NCBI GenBank assembly: GCA_041662485.1
Contig: JBAZSJ010000023.1
Coordinates: 10,651-74,650, forward strand
Direction of reading: 5' to 3'
Origin: Rariglobus sp041662485
Lineage (GTDB): Bacteria > Verrucomicrobiota > Verrucomicrobiia > Opitutales > Opitutaceae
DNA length: 64,000 nt
Below are positions 9,013 to 18,378 of this stretch, piece after piece. The notes beneath the pieces were generated by a model, which saw only the letters and a list, made by a program, of their open reading frames with translations, searched no databases and was not told the origin of the DNA. Every line of letters starts with the position of its first letter. The stretch's first letter is position 1. The translations under genes and the position numbers were made by a program.

Positions 9013-10473
9013 TTACCAGGTGTCGGTGCGGAAGGGCGCGGCGGGGAGGCCTTCGGCGTTGAAGAGGCCGGTGACAGGGGCGTTGCGGAAGGCGTAGCGG
9101 ACGGCGGCGGGTTCCGGGACCTCGGCGCAGGAGACGACGACGGTGGCGCCGTCGATCTTTGCCTCGGCGGGATGGAAAACCTTGTCGGAGCCGGCGAGTT
9201 CGAAACCGGTGAGGCCGGCGGGCGCGGCTTTCAGGGCGCCGGAAGCGGGTGTGGACGCGCCGGCGACGGGTTCGTAGGTGATGCGATAGGCGGCGCCTTC
9301 ACGTTTTGCAGACTTAAAGACCGGACCGGAGTCGATGACATGTTCGACTTTATAGGTGCGGGCGAGCGCGAGGAGGGCGAGGCGTTGGCCAACGGGCTTT
9401 TTGATGGGCGGGTGGAGTTGGAGTTTGGCGGCATCACCTATATCGATGGTGATCGCCTGGCCGGTTGCGGGAAGCGGCAGCACCTTGGTTTGAGCCTCTC
9501 GCAGTTGCGCCCAGCTCCAGTCGGTCTTGTTAAGTTTTCCCGGATCGAAGCCGGGAAGCTGCACCCAATAAAAGGGGAAATCGCCCTGTTCGAACGCACG
9601 GCGCCAGCCGCCGATGAGGGCGGTGAAGTATTTGTGGTAAACAAAACGATTCCGTATGTTGCTCTCCCCCTGATACCAGATCGCGCCGCGCAACGCGTAA
9701 GGGATGAGCGGGTGTATCATGCCGTTGAACAACCCGAAGGATGTGCCCGCAGAGAGCGAGACCTTGGGGGCGGAGGGTTCCGCAAGTGCGCCGGCCTTCT
9801 CGCGTGCCTGCGCGGGATGGCGGGCGCGGGCCGGGTCGATGGCATTAAAAGAGGTTTCGTCGATCCAAGATTCTATGTGCGTGCCGCCCCATGAGCTGTT
9901 GATGATGCCAATGGGAACGTGCAGGGACTCATGCAGGGAAACGGCGAAAAAATATGCGACCGCGCCAAACTTGGCGGCGGTTTTAGGAGTCGTTTCGACC
10001 CAGGAGCCTCCGGCGGTGTCCAGCGGTTCATGGGAGGAAAAGTGATCGACTTTAAATTGACGGATAAGCGGATAACGGGCGGCGGCGATCTCGGACTTGG
10101 CATCGGTCGCGTGGTTGAGCGTCAACTCCATGTTGGACTGGCCGGAGGCGATCCAGACCTCGCCCACGACGACGTCATGCACGACGAGCTTGGTGCGCCC
10201 GCTGACGGCGAGATCCCGCGGCTCGGAAGACGCGGTCAAAGGCTTGAACGTCACGCTCCACCGGCCGTCGTCCCCTGCGGTGGCGGAGGCAGACTGGCCG
10301 GCGAAGGTGACGGTGATTGATTCCCCGGCGTCGGCGGTTCCCCAGACCGGCACGGGTTTTTCGCGCTGGAGCACCGCGCCGTCGCGAAAGAGCGGGGCGA
10401 GGGTGATGTCGGCGTTTGCGCCGGTCGCGAGGGCAAGGGCGAGTATGAGGACGCGGGTGGAGGGGAGGCGCAT
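9013..10473 (-). CDS. Exported sialate O-acetylesterase-like SGNH carbohydrate esterase
   Basis: 486 residues with a signal peptide (about 1-21, ending TGANA). A small beta domain follows at about 22-105 (LFRDGAVLQREKPVPVWG, VTFAGQSASATAGDDGRW). The SASA/DUF303 SGNH fold comes next: catalytic Ser near residue 113 in IASGQSNMELTL, GIINSSWGGTHIESW, and the WYQGESN block. The C-terminal part carries another beta region. It removes acetyl groups from sugars; in a hemicellulose locus the likely target is acetylated mannan or xylan rather than sialic acid. It lies 131 bp upstream of GH125 on the same strand. Confidence 0.9.
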   Translation of the reverse strand: MRLPSTRVLILALALATGANADITLAPLFRDGAVLQREKPVPVWGTADAGESITVTFAGQSASATAGDDGRWSVTFKPLTASSEPRDLAVSGRTKLVVHDVVVGEVWIASGQSNMELTLNHATDAKSEIAAARYPLIRQFKVDHFSSHEPLDTAGGSWVETTPKTAAKFGAVAYFFAVSLHESLHVPIGIINSSWGGTHIESWIDETSFNAIDPARARHPAQAREKAGALAEPSAPKVSLSAGTSFGLFNGMIHPLIPYALRGAIWYQGESNIRNRFVYHKYFTALIGGWRRAFEQGDFPFYWVQLPGFDPGKLNKTDWSWAQLREAQTKVLPLPATGQAITIDIGDAAKLQLHPPIKKPVGQRLALLALARTYKVEHVIDSGPVFKSAKREGAAYRITYEPVAGASTPASGALKAAPAGLTGFELAGSDKVFHPAEAKIDGATVVVSCAEVPEPAAVRYAFRNAPVTGLFNAEGLPAAPFRTDTW

Positions 10474-10522
10474 GGCGGGGGCTGGTTACCAGCAGCTAGG
10501 GACTAGGAGCTGGCGGCTAGGC

Positions 10523-12172
10523 TCAGCGCATTTTTTTCAGCTCGAACTGCTTTCCGGCGAGGGCTTCCTTGGCGAAGACGCCCCAGAAAGGGGTGGGGGT
10601 GTATTTCCAGTCGGAGATCATGACCGGAGTGGCCTTCGGGTGAAAACACCAGGCCGTCCAGTTGAGGCGGTGTTTCTGGATGAAGCCGAGCATGTCGGGC
10701 ACCCAGGTGTAGGGCGACTCCTGGATGTCGAGCGGGATGAAACTCATCTTATGGGTGTCGGCCCCGACTTCGCCGACGAGGATCGGATACTTGGCGGCGG
10801 CGGCGAGGACGTGTTTTTCCCAGCCCTTGTGCCAGTTGTAAACATGCCACGAATACATGATGCCGTTGCCGGTCTTGTCCGCGAGGGCGAAGCCTTGGGT
10901 CACGCCGGTGAGGTCAAAGGACCAGCCGAGGCCGCCGGCGACGACGATGTTCTTTGCTCCGGTCGAACGGACCGCCTCGACGAGGGCCTGCATGCCGACG
11001 GAGTCGAAGCCTTGGTTTTTCTTTTTATCCTCGGCGGCGAGGAAGGCGGATTCGTCCGCGCCGGTTTTTTCGCCGACGAAGCCGCCGTCGCGCCAGACCT
11101 TCCACGAGATGCCGTGGGGCTCGTTGAAAAGGTCGAAGAGGACGGCGGGATGGTTCTTATAGCGCTCGGCGGCGTCCTTCCAGAACTCGGCATGTTCGGC
11201 CTTGGGGGCTCGGAAGCGGTGGAGATCGAGGATGAGGTAGGCGCCGCGGTTGGCGGCGATCATGACGCACTGGTCCACGTAGTCGCGGTAGGCCTTGCCG
11301 CCGTCCTTTTGGATGGGGTTGCGACCGAACCAGAATTCCTCCTTCACGGGCAGGCGCACGGCGTTGGCCTTCCATTCGGAGACGCCGACGAGGGTGGACT
11401 TGATCGGCTGGGTATCGCCGGCGGCGCTTTCGAGGCCGCTGGCATTGAGGCCCTGCAACCAGACCTCCTTGCCCGCCGGATCGACGAGGCGGTTGCCCTG
11501 CACATGGAGCTCGGCGGGCCACTTGGCGCGCACGGCTTCCTCGGGGGGCACAAACTTGGCCTTGGCGGCCTCGTCGGCCTCCTTCTTGGCGGCGAGGACG
11601 GGCGCGGGGTCGGTGGGGCGGATGACGATGTCGTCCAAGTCCATCGTGCCGGCCTGCACCTGGAAAAGGGCGGGCATGAATTTCAGGGTCGTCGCGCCCT
11701 CCGGCACCAGGAAACGGGCCGTTTTTTCCGCCCAGCCCGTGGTGTCGCGGCGGGTGTAGGGGGCGGAAGGCGAACCGGCGGTTTTTTTGTGTTGCGCGTC
11801 GGCGAACTCCATCATCAGGCGGGCGTCAAACCAGGGCTGTTTGCCCGGCTTGAGTCCGCTGATGCGCCAGCGCCAGCTGACTTCCAGCGCGGGCGTGCCG
11901 GCGGGGACCGGGATTTCCGCATAGAGCATGGTGGTGGCGCCGGGCGCGGTCGCGGTCATGCGGATGAAATGATTGCCGTTCTCCAGTTCCCAGGAGCCGC
12001 CGGCCTTCAGCTTCGGCCATTTGTCGGGCCAGCCGTCGGCGTTGGCATCGGTCTCCATGCTGGAATTTCCGACCAGCGAAGCGCCGGTCTGCGCGTGAAG
12101 GGGAAGCGCGAGCGCCGCCAACAGGCTGGCGGCGAGACAAAGACCGCGGCGCGAGAGGGAAACGGGGATCAT
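10523..12172 (-). CDS. Exported GH5 glycoside hydrolase with N-terminal CBM-like domain
   Basis: 549 residues from the ATG at 12172. Signal peptide (SRRGLCLAASLLAALALPLHAQ, read in two parts), then a CBM-like beta domain at about 28-190 (SLVGNSSMETDANADGWPD). A Lys/Ala/Glu-rich stretch precedes the GH5 barrel. The acid/base Glu is near 351 (DLFNEPHG) and the nucleophile near 468 (ILVGEVGAD). It is collinear with the 927-2684 protein over the whole length, so the pair arose by duplication and then diverged. It is the first GH gene after the PEP-CTERM gene. Probably a mannan- or glucan-active endo-enzyme; substrate not resolved. Confidence 0.9.
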   Translation of the reverse strand: MIPVSLSRRGLCLAASLLAALALPLHAQTGASLVGNSSMETDANADGWPDKWPKLKAGGSWELENGNHFIRMTATAPGATTMLYAEIPVPAGTPALEVSWRWRISGLKPGKQPWFDARLMMEFADAQHKKTAGSPSAPYTRRDTTGWAEKTARFLVPEGATTLKFMPALFQVQAGTMDLDDIVIRPTDPAPVLAAKKEADEAAKAKFVPPEEAVRAKWPAELHVQGNRLVDPAGKEVWLQGLNASGLESAAGDTQPIKSTLVGVSEWKANAVRLPVKEEFWFGRNPIQKDGGKAYRDYVDQCVMIAANRGAYLILDLHRFRAPKAEHAEFWKDAAERYKNHPAVLFDLFNEPHGISWKVWRDGGFVGEKTGADESAFLAAEDKKKNQGFDSVGMQALVEAVRSTGAKNIVVAGGLGWSFDLTGVTQGFALADKTGNGIMYSWHVYNWHKGWEKHVLAAAAKYPILVGEVGADTHKMSFIPLDIQESPYTWVPDMLGFIQKHRLNWTAWCFHPKATPVMISDWKYTPTPFWGVFAKEALAGKQFELKKMR

Positions 12173-12274
12173 GAGAGGGTGAATCAAGCGAGGGGCCGAG
12201 GCATGGCTAACGCGGGCCGGCGCCTGTGTTTGAGGCGGCCGGTTACGAGTATTGAGAGCCGTCGGAAAGAAGTA

Positions 12275-14989
12275 TCAGGTGGTGGAAGCGCGACGGGCGC
12301 GCAGGCGGTATCCGAGGGCTAAAAGGAGGGTGCCGAAGCCGCCGAGAAGCGCGTAGGCGGAAGGCTCGGGGATGGCGGCGGTCGCGAGAGTCAGGTAAAC
12401 ATCGCCGGCGGCGTTGTTGTAGTTCACGTTGGCCGTCAGGCCGAGGGCGCTGAGGCCGGTGACATTGACGGTGCTGAAAGTGCCGGTGATGGAGGAGAGG
12501 TTGATGAAGGTCACACTGGTGCCTGCGGTGTAGCCGGAGCCGGTGAAATCGAGGTTCAAGATGCCGTCGATGGTGCCGGTGGCAGTGCCGGACGTGGTGA
12601 CGAGGTCGAAGGTGCCAGCCCCAAAGCCGCTGTCGGTGAACTGGAAGGTGCTGGTCGTGCTACCGCTCAGGGTGAACGTGCCGCCGTCGGCGATGGCCAC
12701 CGTGCCGGGCGAGTTGCCGGGACCAAAGGTGCTGGCTCCGGTAAAGGTCAGGGAGTTGACCGTGCCCACGCCGCCGAGGGTGCCGTCATTGATGGTCACT
12801 GCGCCGGCGGTGCCGGCCGTGCCGAGTTGGAAGGTGCCCGAGTTGACCGTGACGGAGCCGACCGTGCCCGAACCGGACAGCGAGAGCGTCGCGCCACTGC
12901 CCACGGTCGTCGCACTGGAGGCGATCGAGCCGGAGACGATCAGGTTGCCGCCACTGACCGTGGTCGCGCCGGTGTAGGTGTTGGTGCCGGAGAGGGTCTG
13001 GGTGCTGGCACCGGTCTTCGCCAGAGAGAGCGTGCTGGTGGCGGTCGTATTGGCGACCGGCTTGTCCATGATGACGCCCGAGTAGGAGAAGGAGCCGCTG
13101 GTGCCATCCAACGTGAGGGTGCGGTCCTGGATGTTTGCGCTGTTTGCGGTGTTGATCGAGTTGCCGACGACAATGCCGCCGCCGCCGATTCCATCATTAA
13201 GACCGGTCACGCGTTGGTCGAACGTCGCGTTGGTCAGGGACATGTCGAAAGTAGCCCCCGTGTTGACGGCCAGCGCGGTGTCCGGGAGTGCGTTTGCCAC
13301 GCCCGCCGAGAGGGTGCCGGAGTTTACGGTGGTGGTGCCGACGTAGGTGTTGGCGACGCTGAATATTACGGCATTGTCCGTCGTTACGTTTCCAGTGCCG
13401 GAGATGCCGACCGTCGATACGGTGAGTCCCTGACCTGCCGTTGATCCGCCATCGATAGTGACATCGTTGTTGAGCGTAATCCCGCCTCGGGCGCTGGCAA
13501 AATCGAGCTTCGTTCCATTCCGCGTGATTTTGAGAACACCTGAGCTGCCTGCACGGACGGTGATAGGAACGTCGAAACGAATTCCGTTGTTGAGGCTGTT
13601 TAAGGCCAGCGTGGCAGATTTCGTATTGTTCAGTGACGTATCCCCCAACGCCACGGACGGAATATTCGTGGCGGAGGTGATTTGGCCGAACGTGGTGGTC
13701 GATCTTCCAATCGCGAGCGATCCTTCATTGATGACCACTCCACCTAGGATGACGGAATCGTTGCTTGAATTGCCGATGTTCCAACTGCCAGCGCCTTCCT
13801 TGACCACGGCAATGGAGCCTGATCCGCTCAGGAATCCACTATTGTATGTTCCAGTGCTCGCGCCGGTCAGCGTGAGTGTTTTCAATCCGAGGGTGGAGGA
13901 ACTAATGTTGCCTGTAACGGTAAGTGTGTTCGCAGCCTCGAACGTAGTATCTCCGGACAGTGTAAACGAATTGACAGTCGTTGCGGTGAAGTTGGTGTTC
14001 ACCAGAGTGGTGACTTTGGAACCACTGCCGAAATCGATAATGTAATTCGGTCTTACGTTTCCCGCATTCAGTTCAACGGTGCCCAAAATCGTGCCGGGGG
14101 CGCTGGTAGAGCCCGCAGTAGTTTGATCGGCGGAATAGCGCAGGAAGCTGCCGGCAACGACGCCGGAACCTCCGTTGGCCGTGGAAAGCTTGGAGAGATT
14201 GACAGTGGTCGCCGCGACATCGAGGCGTGCTCCGCTGGCGAGCGTGAAGGTGCCGGCGTTGGCAAAGGTGGTTGCACTGCTCACGGTGAGAGTGCCGGCG
14301 TTGACGGTATAATTACCGGTGGCGGTATTAGCCCCGTTCAGCCTCCAGGTGCCCGCGCCGTCTTTGACGACGGCCACCTTGCCTCCACCTGAGCCGTCTC
14401 CAATAATGCCGCTGACCGTATTGAGGCCGGTGTTGGCGCCATTGAGGGTCAGCGTGGTGACGTTGCTTCCGGTGGAAACGCCCGTGATGCCTCCCGAAAT
14501 GGTGAGAAGCCGAGTGCTCAGACTGGAATTGGCCCCAAAGGTGTAGCTTCCGCCGTCGCCGCGCAACTGGAGTGCCGCACTAATCGTGTCGGTATGCGCA
14601 CCAGTGGTGCCGCTCGATGTGATCGATCCCCCGTTGTTCAAAAGAAGATTTCCCGTGGCGAGCGTATAACCCGAGGCCGAAGTGTTGCTGAAATCGATAA
14701 ACTTGATGCTGCGATTCGCGTCCACGGTGACAGTTCGACCGGCCGTCAGCGTAAAACCGAAGGTCGCGGTGTCCGTGTTCGCGTCGTCGGACGTCGCACC
14801 CGGGATGACACTGCTCAACCAACTGCCGGCGGTCGTCCAAGATCCGGCGGTGTTGACATTCCAGCTGCCATCGGCGGCGTGGACCGGAGAGATCGCCGCA
14901 AGTGAAAGGGTCAACAGGCCGAAGGAGGCCATCCGGCGGCTAAGGGCGGATGGGCGAGTGCTCGTGAAGCTTGGGGCGGTGGCGTTCAT
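12275..14989 (-). CDS. Autotransporter-like beta-helix repeat protein with PEP-CTERM anchor
   Basis: 904 residues. Signal peptide to about residue 33 (SPVHAADGSW). A long Gly/Thr/Ser/Asn-rich passenger follows with repeats of the type LTGANTYTGATTVSGGNL, TLTLNGANTG and AGTWRLNGANT (autotransporter-associated beta-strand repeat). It ends in a PEP-CTERM sorting signal: IPEPSAYALLGGFG, a hydrophobic stretch, then LRARRAS. Family knowledge: PEP-CTERM proteins are processed by exosortase and are often exopolysaccharide-associated. It is the first gene of the leftward run. A palindrome at 15139-15151 lies 150 bp upstream. The start is the ATG that directly precedes the signal peptide. Confidence 0.88.
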   Translation of the reverse strand: MNATAPSFTSTRPSALSRRMASFGLLTLSLAAISPVHAADGSWNVNTAGSWTTAGSWLSSVIPGATSDDANTDTATFGFTLTAGRTVTVDANRSIKFIDFSNTSASGYTLATGNLLLNNGGSITSSGTTGAHTDTISAALQLRGDGGSYTFGANSSLSTRLLTISGGITGVSTGSNVTTLTLNGANTGLNTVSGIIGDGSGGGKVAVVKDGAGTWRLNGANTATGNYTVNAGTLTVSSATTFANAGTFTLASGARLDVAATTVNLSKLSTANGGSGVVAGSFLRYSADQTTAGSTSAPGTILGTVELNAGNVRPNYIIDFGSGSKVTTLVNTNFTATTVNSFTLSGDTTFEAANTLTVTGNISSSTLGLKTLTLTGASTGTYNSGFLSGSGSIAVVKEGAGSWNIGNSSNDSVILGGVVINEGSLAIGRSTTTFGQITSATNIPSVALGDTSLNNTKSATLALNSLNNGIRFDVPITVRAGSSGVLKITRNGTKLDFASARGGITLNNDVTIDGGSTAGQGLTVSTVGISGTGNVTTDNAVIFSVANTYVGTTTVNSGTLSAGVANALPDTALAVNTGATFDMSLTNATFDQRVTGLNDGIGGGGIVVGNSINTANSANIQDRTLTLDGTSGSFSYSGVIMDKPVANTTATSTLSLAKTGASTQTLSGTNTYTGATTVSGGNLIVSGSIASSATTVGSGATLSLSGSGTVGSVTVNSGTFQLGTAGTAGAVTINDGTLGGVGTVNSLTFTGASTFGPGNSPGTVAIADGGTFTLSGSTTSTFQFTDSGFGAGTFDLVTTSGTATGTIDGILNLDFTGSGYTAGTSVTFINLSSITGTFSTVNVTGLSALGLTANVNYNNAAGDVYLTLATAAIPEPSAYALLGGFGTLLLALGYRLRARRASTT

Positions 14990-15138
14990 AAACGGGTCGT
15001 TTTTTGGGGTTGGAGTACGCGGTTCCTGTAAGTGTAAGGGGGGCTCTCGGACGAAAGTGTCGGTGGCGCTTAAAGCGGGCTTGGTCGGGGTTGGGGCCAA
15101 GCAAACACAGGGCGGCGGGGCAGACAACCGCATCGAAA

Positions 15139-15151
15139 TGATACTGTATCA
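15139..15151. promoter_or_regulatory. Palindromic operator candidate TGATACTGTATCA
   Basis: A perfect 13-bp palindrome (TGATAC-T-GTATCA) 150 bp upstream of the PEP-CTERM gene. A near copy, TGACACTGTATCA, lies at 18364-18376 next to the LacI gene start. Sites of this size and symmetry are typical of LacI-family regulators. Confidence 0.55.
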
Positions 15152-15374
15152 AACGTGCTCCGTTCACGCGCCAAGCACGAGGGTTGCCCCGCATTTCCGG
15201 CGGGCCTCATGAGGCTCCCGGCTTGTCCAACCGGATGCGTCCTGAGCCAGGAAATTCAGTCGGGAGGGTCGTATCGAGGTGAGGTTCGAAGAATGAGCCC
15301 CCGTCACATCGGACGGGGCGCATGAGATCGGAAAAGAGGCTTGGGGTGCCCGCCCCAAGCCTCTGACGAGGCGC

Positions 15375-15827
15375 TTACGGACGCCAAACGAACTTCACGG
15401 CGTCCGCCACGACATACTCGGTGGTCCCCGTGTTGCTGATCAGCACGGAGCCCGATGTTCCGGCGTCGAAATCACAGGTCCCAAGCGAAACCCAGGTTGA
15501 GCCATCGAGCTTTTGGTTGAGCCTAAAAACGGCAGTGGAAACCACGGATTGGAGGACTGTCGCTTCGCTCGAAACACGGATGGGCACGGATTATCAATCA
15601 TTTCCAATCTTAAGGAAACTCACCCTGCGGGTGATGACCCATCCGCCCCTTATTTTCAGTGTATCTTTCTGTATCCGTGTAATCTGTAATCCGTGGTTAA
15701 AATGAACCGCCGAATTTAGGTTGAGCTGAAGCAAGCTCGCCCCCCGGCGGTCGCGATGTCCACCGGAACGTTGTTGGCTCGGTTGCTGCCGGACACCGAC
15801 CATGCGAGAGAGGCAGGAAACCCGAGC
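15375..15827 (-). pseudogene. Remnant of a golvesin-type (xanthan-lyase CBD-like) domain gene, interrupted
   Basis: Two pieces of one domain are visible on the minus strand. The N-terminal piece (about 15740-15827) reads LAWSVSGSNRANNVPVDIATAGG. The C-terminal piece (15375 to about 15555) reads FRLNQKLDGSTWVSLG, then DFDAGTSGSVLISNTGTTEY and VVADAVKFVWRP before the stop. Together they rebuild most of a golvesin C-terminal-like domain, but the pieces are in different frames and are separated by an ACGGATTA-type repeat. No upstream start or catalytic domain remains. The domain commonly caps secreted FAD-dependent oxidoreductases and esterases. The region 15152-15374 before it holds nothing I can recognise. 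Confidence 0.65.
15571..15709. repeat. ACGGATTA-type repeat element inside the golvesin remnant
   Basis: About 140 bp lower in GC than its flanks. It has ACACGGAT (15574-15581) and CACGGATTA (15585-15593) at one end and ATCCGTGT (15673-15680) and TAATCCGTG (15687-15695) at the other. It separates the two halves of the golvesin-like domain, so it has probably inserted into that gene. No ORF in it looks like a transposase. Confidence 0.55.
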
Positions 15828-15925
15828 AGGAGCCTACTATGACGGCACGCTCAACCGCGCCGGACGGGGATGAGTGGGATGGGGTGTTTGAACGAGGTTG
15901 GGGCGGGGAAAATTTTTGGCGGCGC

Positions 15926-18310
15926 TCAGCTTGGGTTCGCGTAAACCCGGACTTCGTAAACGGCCGCCGACGGATCACCGTTGGTGGCGTGGATGACGAT
16001 GCGAACCAAGTGGGTGTCCACGGCCTCCGGCAGGCGGTGACGCCGGTGGCGGTGGTAATTGCCCTTCACCGCGAGAACCTCGCGCCAGATGCCGTCCGCC
16101 CATATCTCGATGGCGTAATCACGCGGGGTTTGCGGATCGTGAAAGAATGGCGGGCTCGCGTGGATTTCCCGCAAAAGATTCCCGGGAAAGGTGAGTTCGA
16201 CGGAGGAGATGCGCCGGGGCCCGGGCCACTCGAGTTGCAGCCATTGCGGCAACGGCTGGCTGGGGTCCGACCGCCAGAGGTTGACCGCCGCGTATGGACG
16301 CGTGGAGCCGCTGATGGCCGAGGCGGGCGAATAGGCGGGCTGGCCGGGCGTGACCCGAAAACCAAGCGAGACGCCTTCGTGCATACGGCGCAGACGACGG
16401 GCGTTCATGGCCCACGCGGCAACCTGGCCGGGCAACACGGCCTGCGCAATCCGCCAGCACACGGCGGGCTCGGCGCACTCAAGGTCAAGCCTCACATAAC
16501 CTTCCGGCACATTCGTCAGCGTCACCCCCCAATGGATCCAACGATCCGTCCCCGGACCAATGATCAGTTCGGTCTCGGCCAGCACGGGCAGTTCGCGGCG
16601 GTAATCCCACACGTGCCCGGGCTGCACCAGACGTGCGCGCACGCGCTGCGGAACGCCGGTGGGGTTGTCGAGGCAGGCGGACACCGAGTCGAGGCGGCCG
16701 CGGGCCACCGCGATCCATTGTGCCGCCGGCTTGGCCAGCGACCAGCCGCGCGCCGTCGCGTGCCGTCCGAGACCGCCGTGGGCCCAAGGGTCGTTGGGGC
16801 CCACGCCGTGACTCAACGCCTCGGAGGACGCGGTGACTGTCGCGGAACGGGCGTGATCGTCGGTGTCCGCGTGCGCGACGTGAGGCAGGAAACAACCGTC
16901 GCGCAGGAGCTGCTGCTGGATGCGGCCCGCCTCTTCGGGTTCGGTCAGCTGCGGCAGCGGAAGACTTTTCTCCAGGGCAAGCGCGGCGCTCGTGCCGACC
17001 GCCTGGCCGATGAGCGCGGTGGTCGCCATGACGCGCACGGTGCCGAGCGCCGCATGGGTGGCGGAGAGGCAGCGTCCGGCGAGGAACAGGTTGTCCACGT
17101 CTTTCGCGATACAGGCGCGCAAGGGAACGCCATACGGGCCGACATAGGACTGCACGGCGTAGTCGCTGTCCTGCCGGTAACCCTCGGCGCTGGCCGGCTC
17201 GGCCTTGTCGGCCAAAAGGCCGCCCGGCGTATGCAAATCCACAAACCAGCCGCCATAGGCGATCTCGTCCGGGTGGGCGATGTTGGCCTGCACGTCGTGC
17301 TCGGTCATTTGATACAGCCCGTCAATGCGGCGGCTTTCGCGCTTGCCCGGCACCTGCCCGATCCATTCGAGGGCGAAGTTGGCCGCGCGATCCTTGATCT
17401 TGTCGTCGCGGTTTTTGATCCAATCCCAGATGCCGAGGCTCCAGGCCGTGAGTTCGTGACGGATCGTTTCGTTGTCGTGGATCGTGTGCCAGGGCACGCC
17501 GATCTCGATCCACCAAAATCCGCCGCGAGGATTGTCGGGGTAACGCCCCTGCTTGTAGAAAAAATCCGGATTCGTAAGCACCTTGGCCCACTCGGGCGGC
17601 GTGAAGGGCGCCGGACGTCCGATGTCGCGGGCATAGATGTGGATCGAACTCCCCATCGTGTCGGTGGAGGCCTGGGGCGGCGCATGCACTTCGCCGGTCT
17701 GCTCGCGACTTTCGGTCCCCATGCGCCAGCCGCAGCCGGCGAGGTCGGCCACAAGCCCGTCGCCGGTGCAGTCGATGAAGGTGCGCGCCCGAAGAGTCAG
17801 TTCGGTTTCGGCATTGGCGACCGTCGCGACCACCGCCGAAATGCGCGGACGCGGCGCGCACGCGGGACGATGATACCACCCCCGCGTCGTGTCGGGCAGA
17901 GGACGACGGGGCAAATCCGAAAGCGCGCTCAGGTCGTCGTCGCCCAGCAGAACGTCACGAATGCCGGTGTTGAGATGGAGCGTCAGACCCGGGGTGCGAC
18001 GCACGAGATCGTAGAGCACCTGGTCGAACACCGAGTTGGTCCAGCCGTTTTCGTTGATGAACTCGTGATTGCGCGCGCGTTCCTCGATGAGCAGCTCGGA
18101 GAGAATGCCGGTTTCGCGGGCGTAGGCATGAAACTGGGCCGCGCCATGCACGGTGACCCCGATCTCGGAGGACGCGTTGCCCCCCAGCACCGGCCGGTCA
18201 TGAACCAAGGCCGTGCGTGCACCCCGACGGGCGGCGGCAATGGCGGCGCAGACCCCGGCAAGGCCTCCTCCGCAGACAACGATATCATGGGTTTCGGCAA
18301 GGTGCTTCAT
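15926..18310 (-). CDS. FAD-dependent oxidoreductase (FAD_oxidored family)
   Basis: 794 residues from the ATG at 18310. The N-terminus has the dinucleotide-binding motif VVCGGGLAGVCAAIAAARRG, then GGNASSEIGVTVHGA, a block common in this family. A second FAD-contact region is FIDCTGDGLVADLAGCGWRMG, and a third is DNLFLAGRCLSATHAALGTV. After about residue 480 comes a beta-sandwich-like C-terminal half with a discoidin-like end (SVELTFPGNLLREI, ending VYANPS). There is no clear signal peptide. The family is widespread in PVC-group polysaccharide loci, but its substrates are mostly unknown. It is divergent from a LacI gene with an operator candidate between them. Confidence 0.88.
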   Translation of the reverse strand: MKHLAETHDIVVCGGGLAGVCAAIAAARRGARTALVHDRPVLGGNASSEIGVTVHGAAQFHAYARETGILSELLIEERARNHEFINENGWTNSVFDQVLYDLVRRTPGLTLHLNTGIRDVLLGDDDLSALSDLPRRPLPDTTRGWYHRPACAPRPRISAVVATVANAETELTLRARTFIDCTGDGLVADLAGCGWRMGTESREQTGEVHAPPQASTDTMGSSIHIYARDIGRPAPFTPPEWAKVLTNPDFFYKQGRYPDNPRGGFWWIEIGVPWHTIHDNETIRHELTAWSLGIWDWIKNRDDKIKDRAANFALEWIGQVPGKRESRRIDGLYQMTEHDVQANIAHPDEIAYGGWFVDLHTPGGLLADKAEPASAEGYRQDSDYAVQSYVGPYGVPLRACIAKDVDNLFLAGRCLSATHAALGTVRVMATTALIGQAVGTSAALALEKSLPLPQLTEPEEAGRIQQQLLRDGCFLPHVAHADTDDHARSATVTASSEALSHGVGPNDPWAHGGLGRHATARGWSLAKPAAQWIAVARGRLDSVSACLDNPTGVPQRVRARLVQPGHVWDYRRELPVLAETELIIGPGTDRWIHWGVTLTNVPEGYVRLDLECAEPAVCWRIAQAVLPGQVAAWAMNARRLRRMHEGVSLGFRVTPGQPAYSPASAISGSTRPYAAVNLWRSDPSQPLPQWLQLEWPGPRRISSVELTFPGNLLREIHASPPFFHDPQTPRDYAIEIWADGIWREVLAVKGNYHRHRRHRLPEAVDTHLVRIVIHATNGDPSAAVYEVRVYANPS

Positions 18311-18363
18311 CAAGGTAGCCCGCCAGCAAACGCTGGTTTAACTTGCGAGCAATCGACGCCCAA

Positions 18364-18376
18364 TGACACTGTATCA
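18364..18376. promoter_or_regulatory. Operator candidate TGACACTGTATCA
   Basis: It lies in the 68-bp gap between the divergent oxidoreductase and LacI genes and ends 2 bp before the LacI ATG. It matches the perfect palindrome at 15139-15151 in 12 of 13 positions. The position suggests autoregulation and control of the oxidoreductase. Confidence 0.6.
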
Positions 18377-18378
18377 TC

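Noticed and set aside
15936..15951. GGGTTCGCGTAAACCC, similar to the GTTTACG operator set
   Set aside because: It encodes the last residues of the FAD oxidoreductase (VYANPS) and has a mismatch in the core; no gene start lies next to it.
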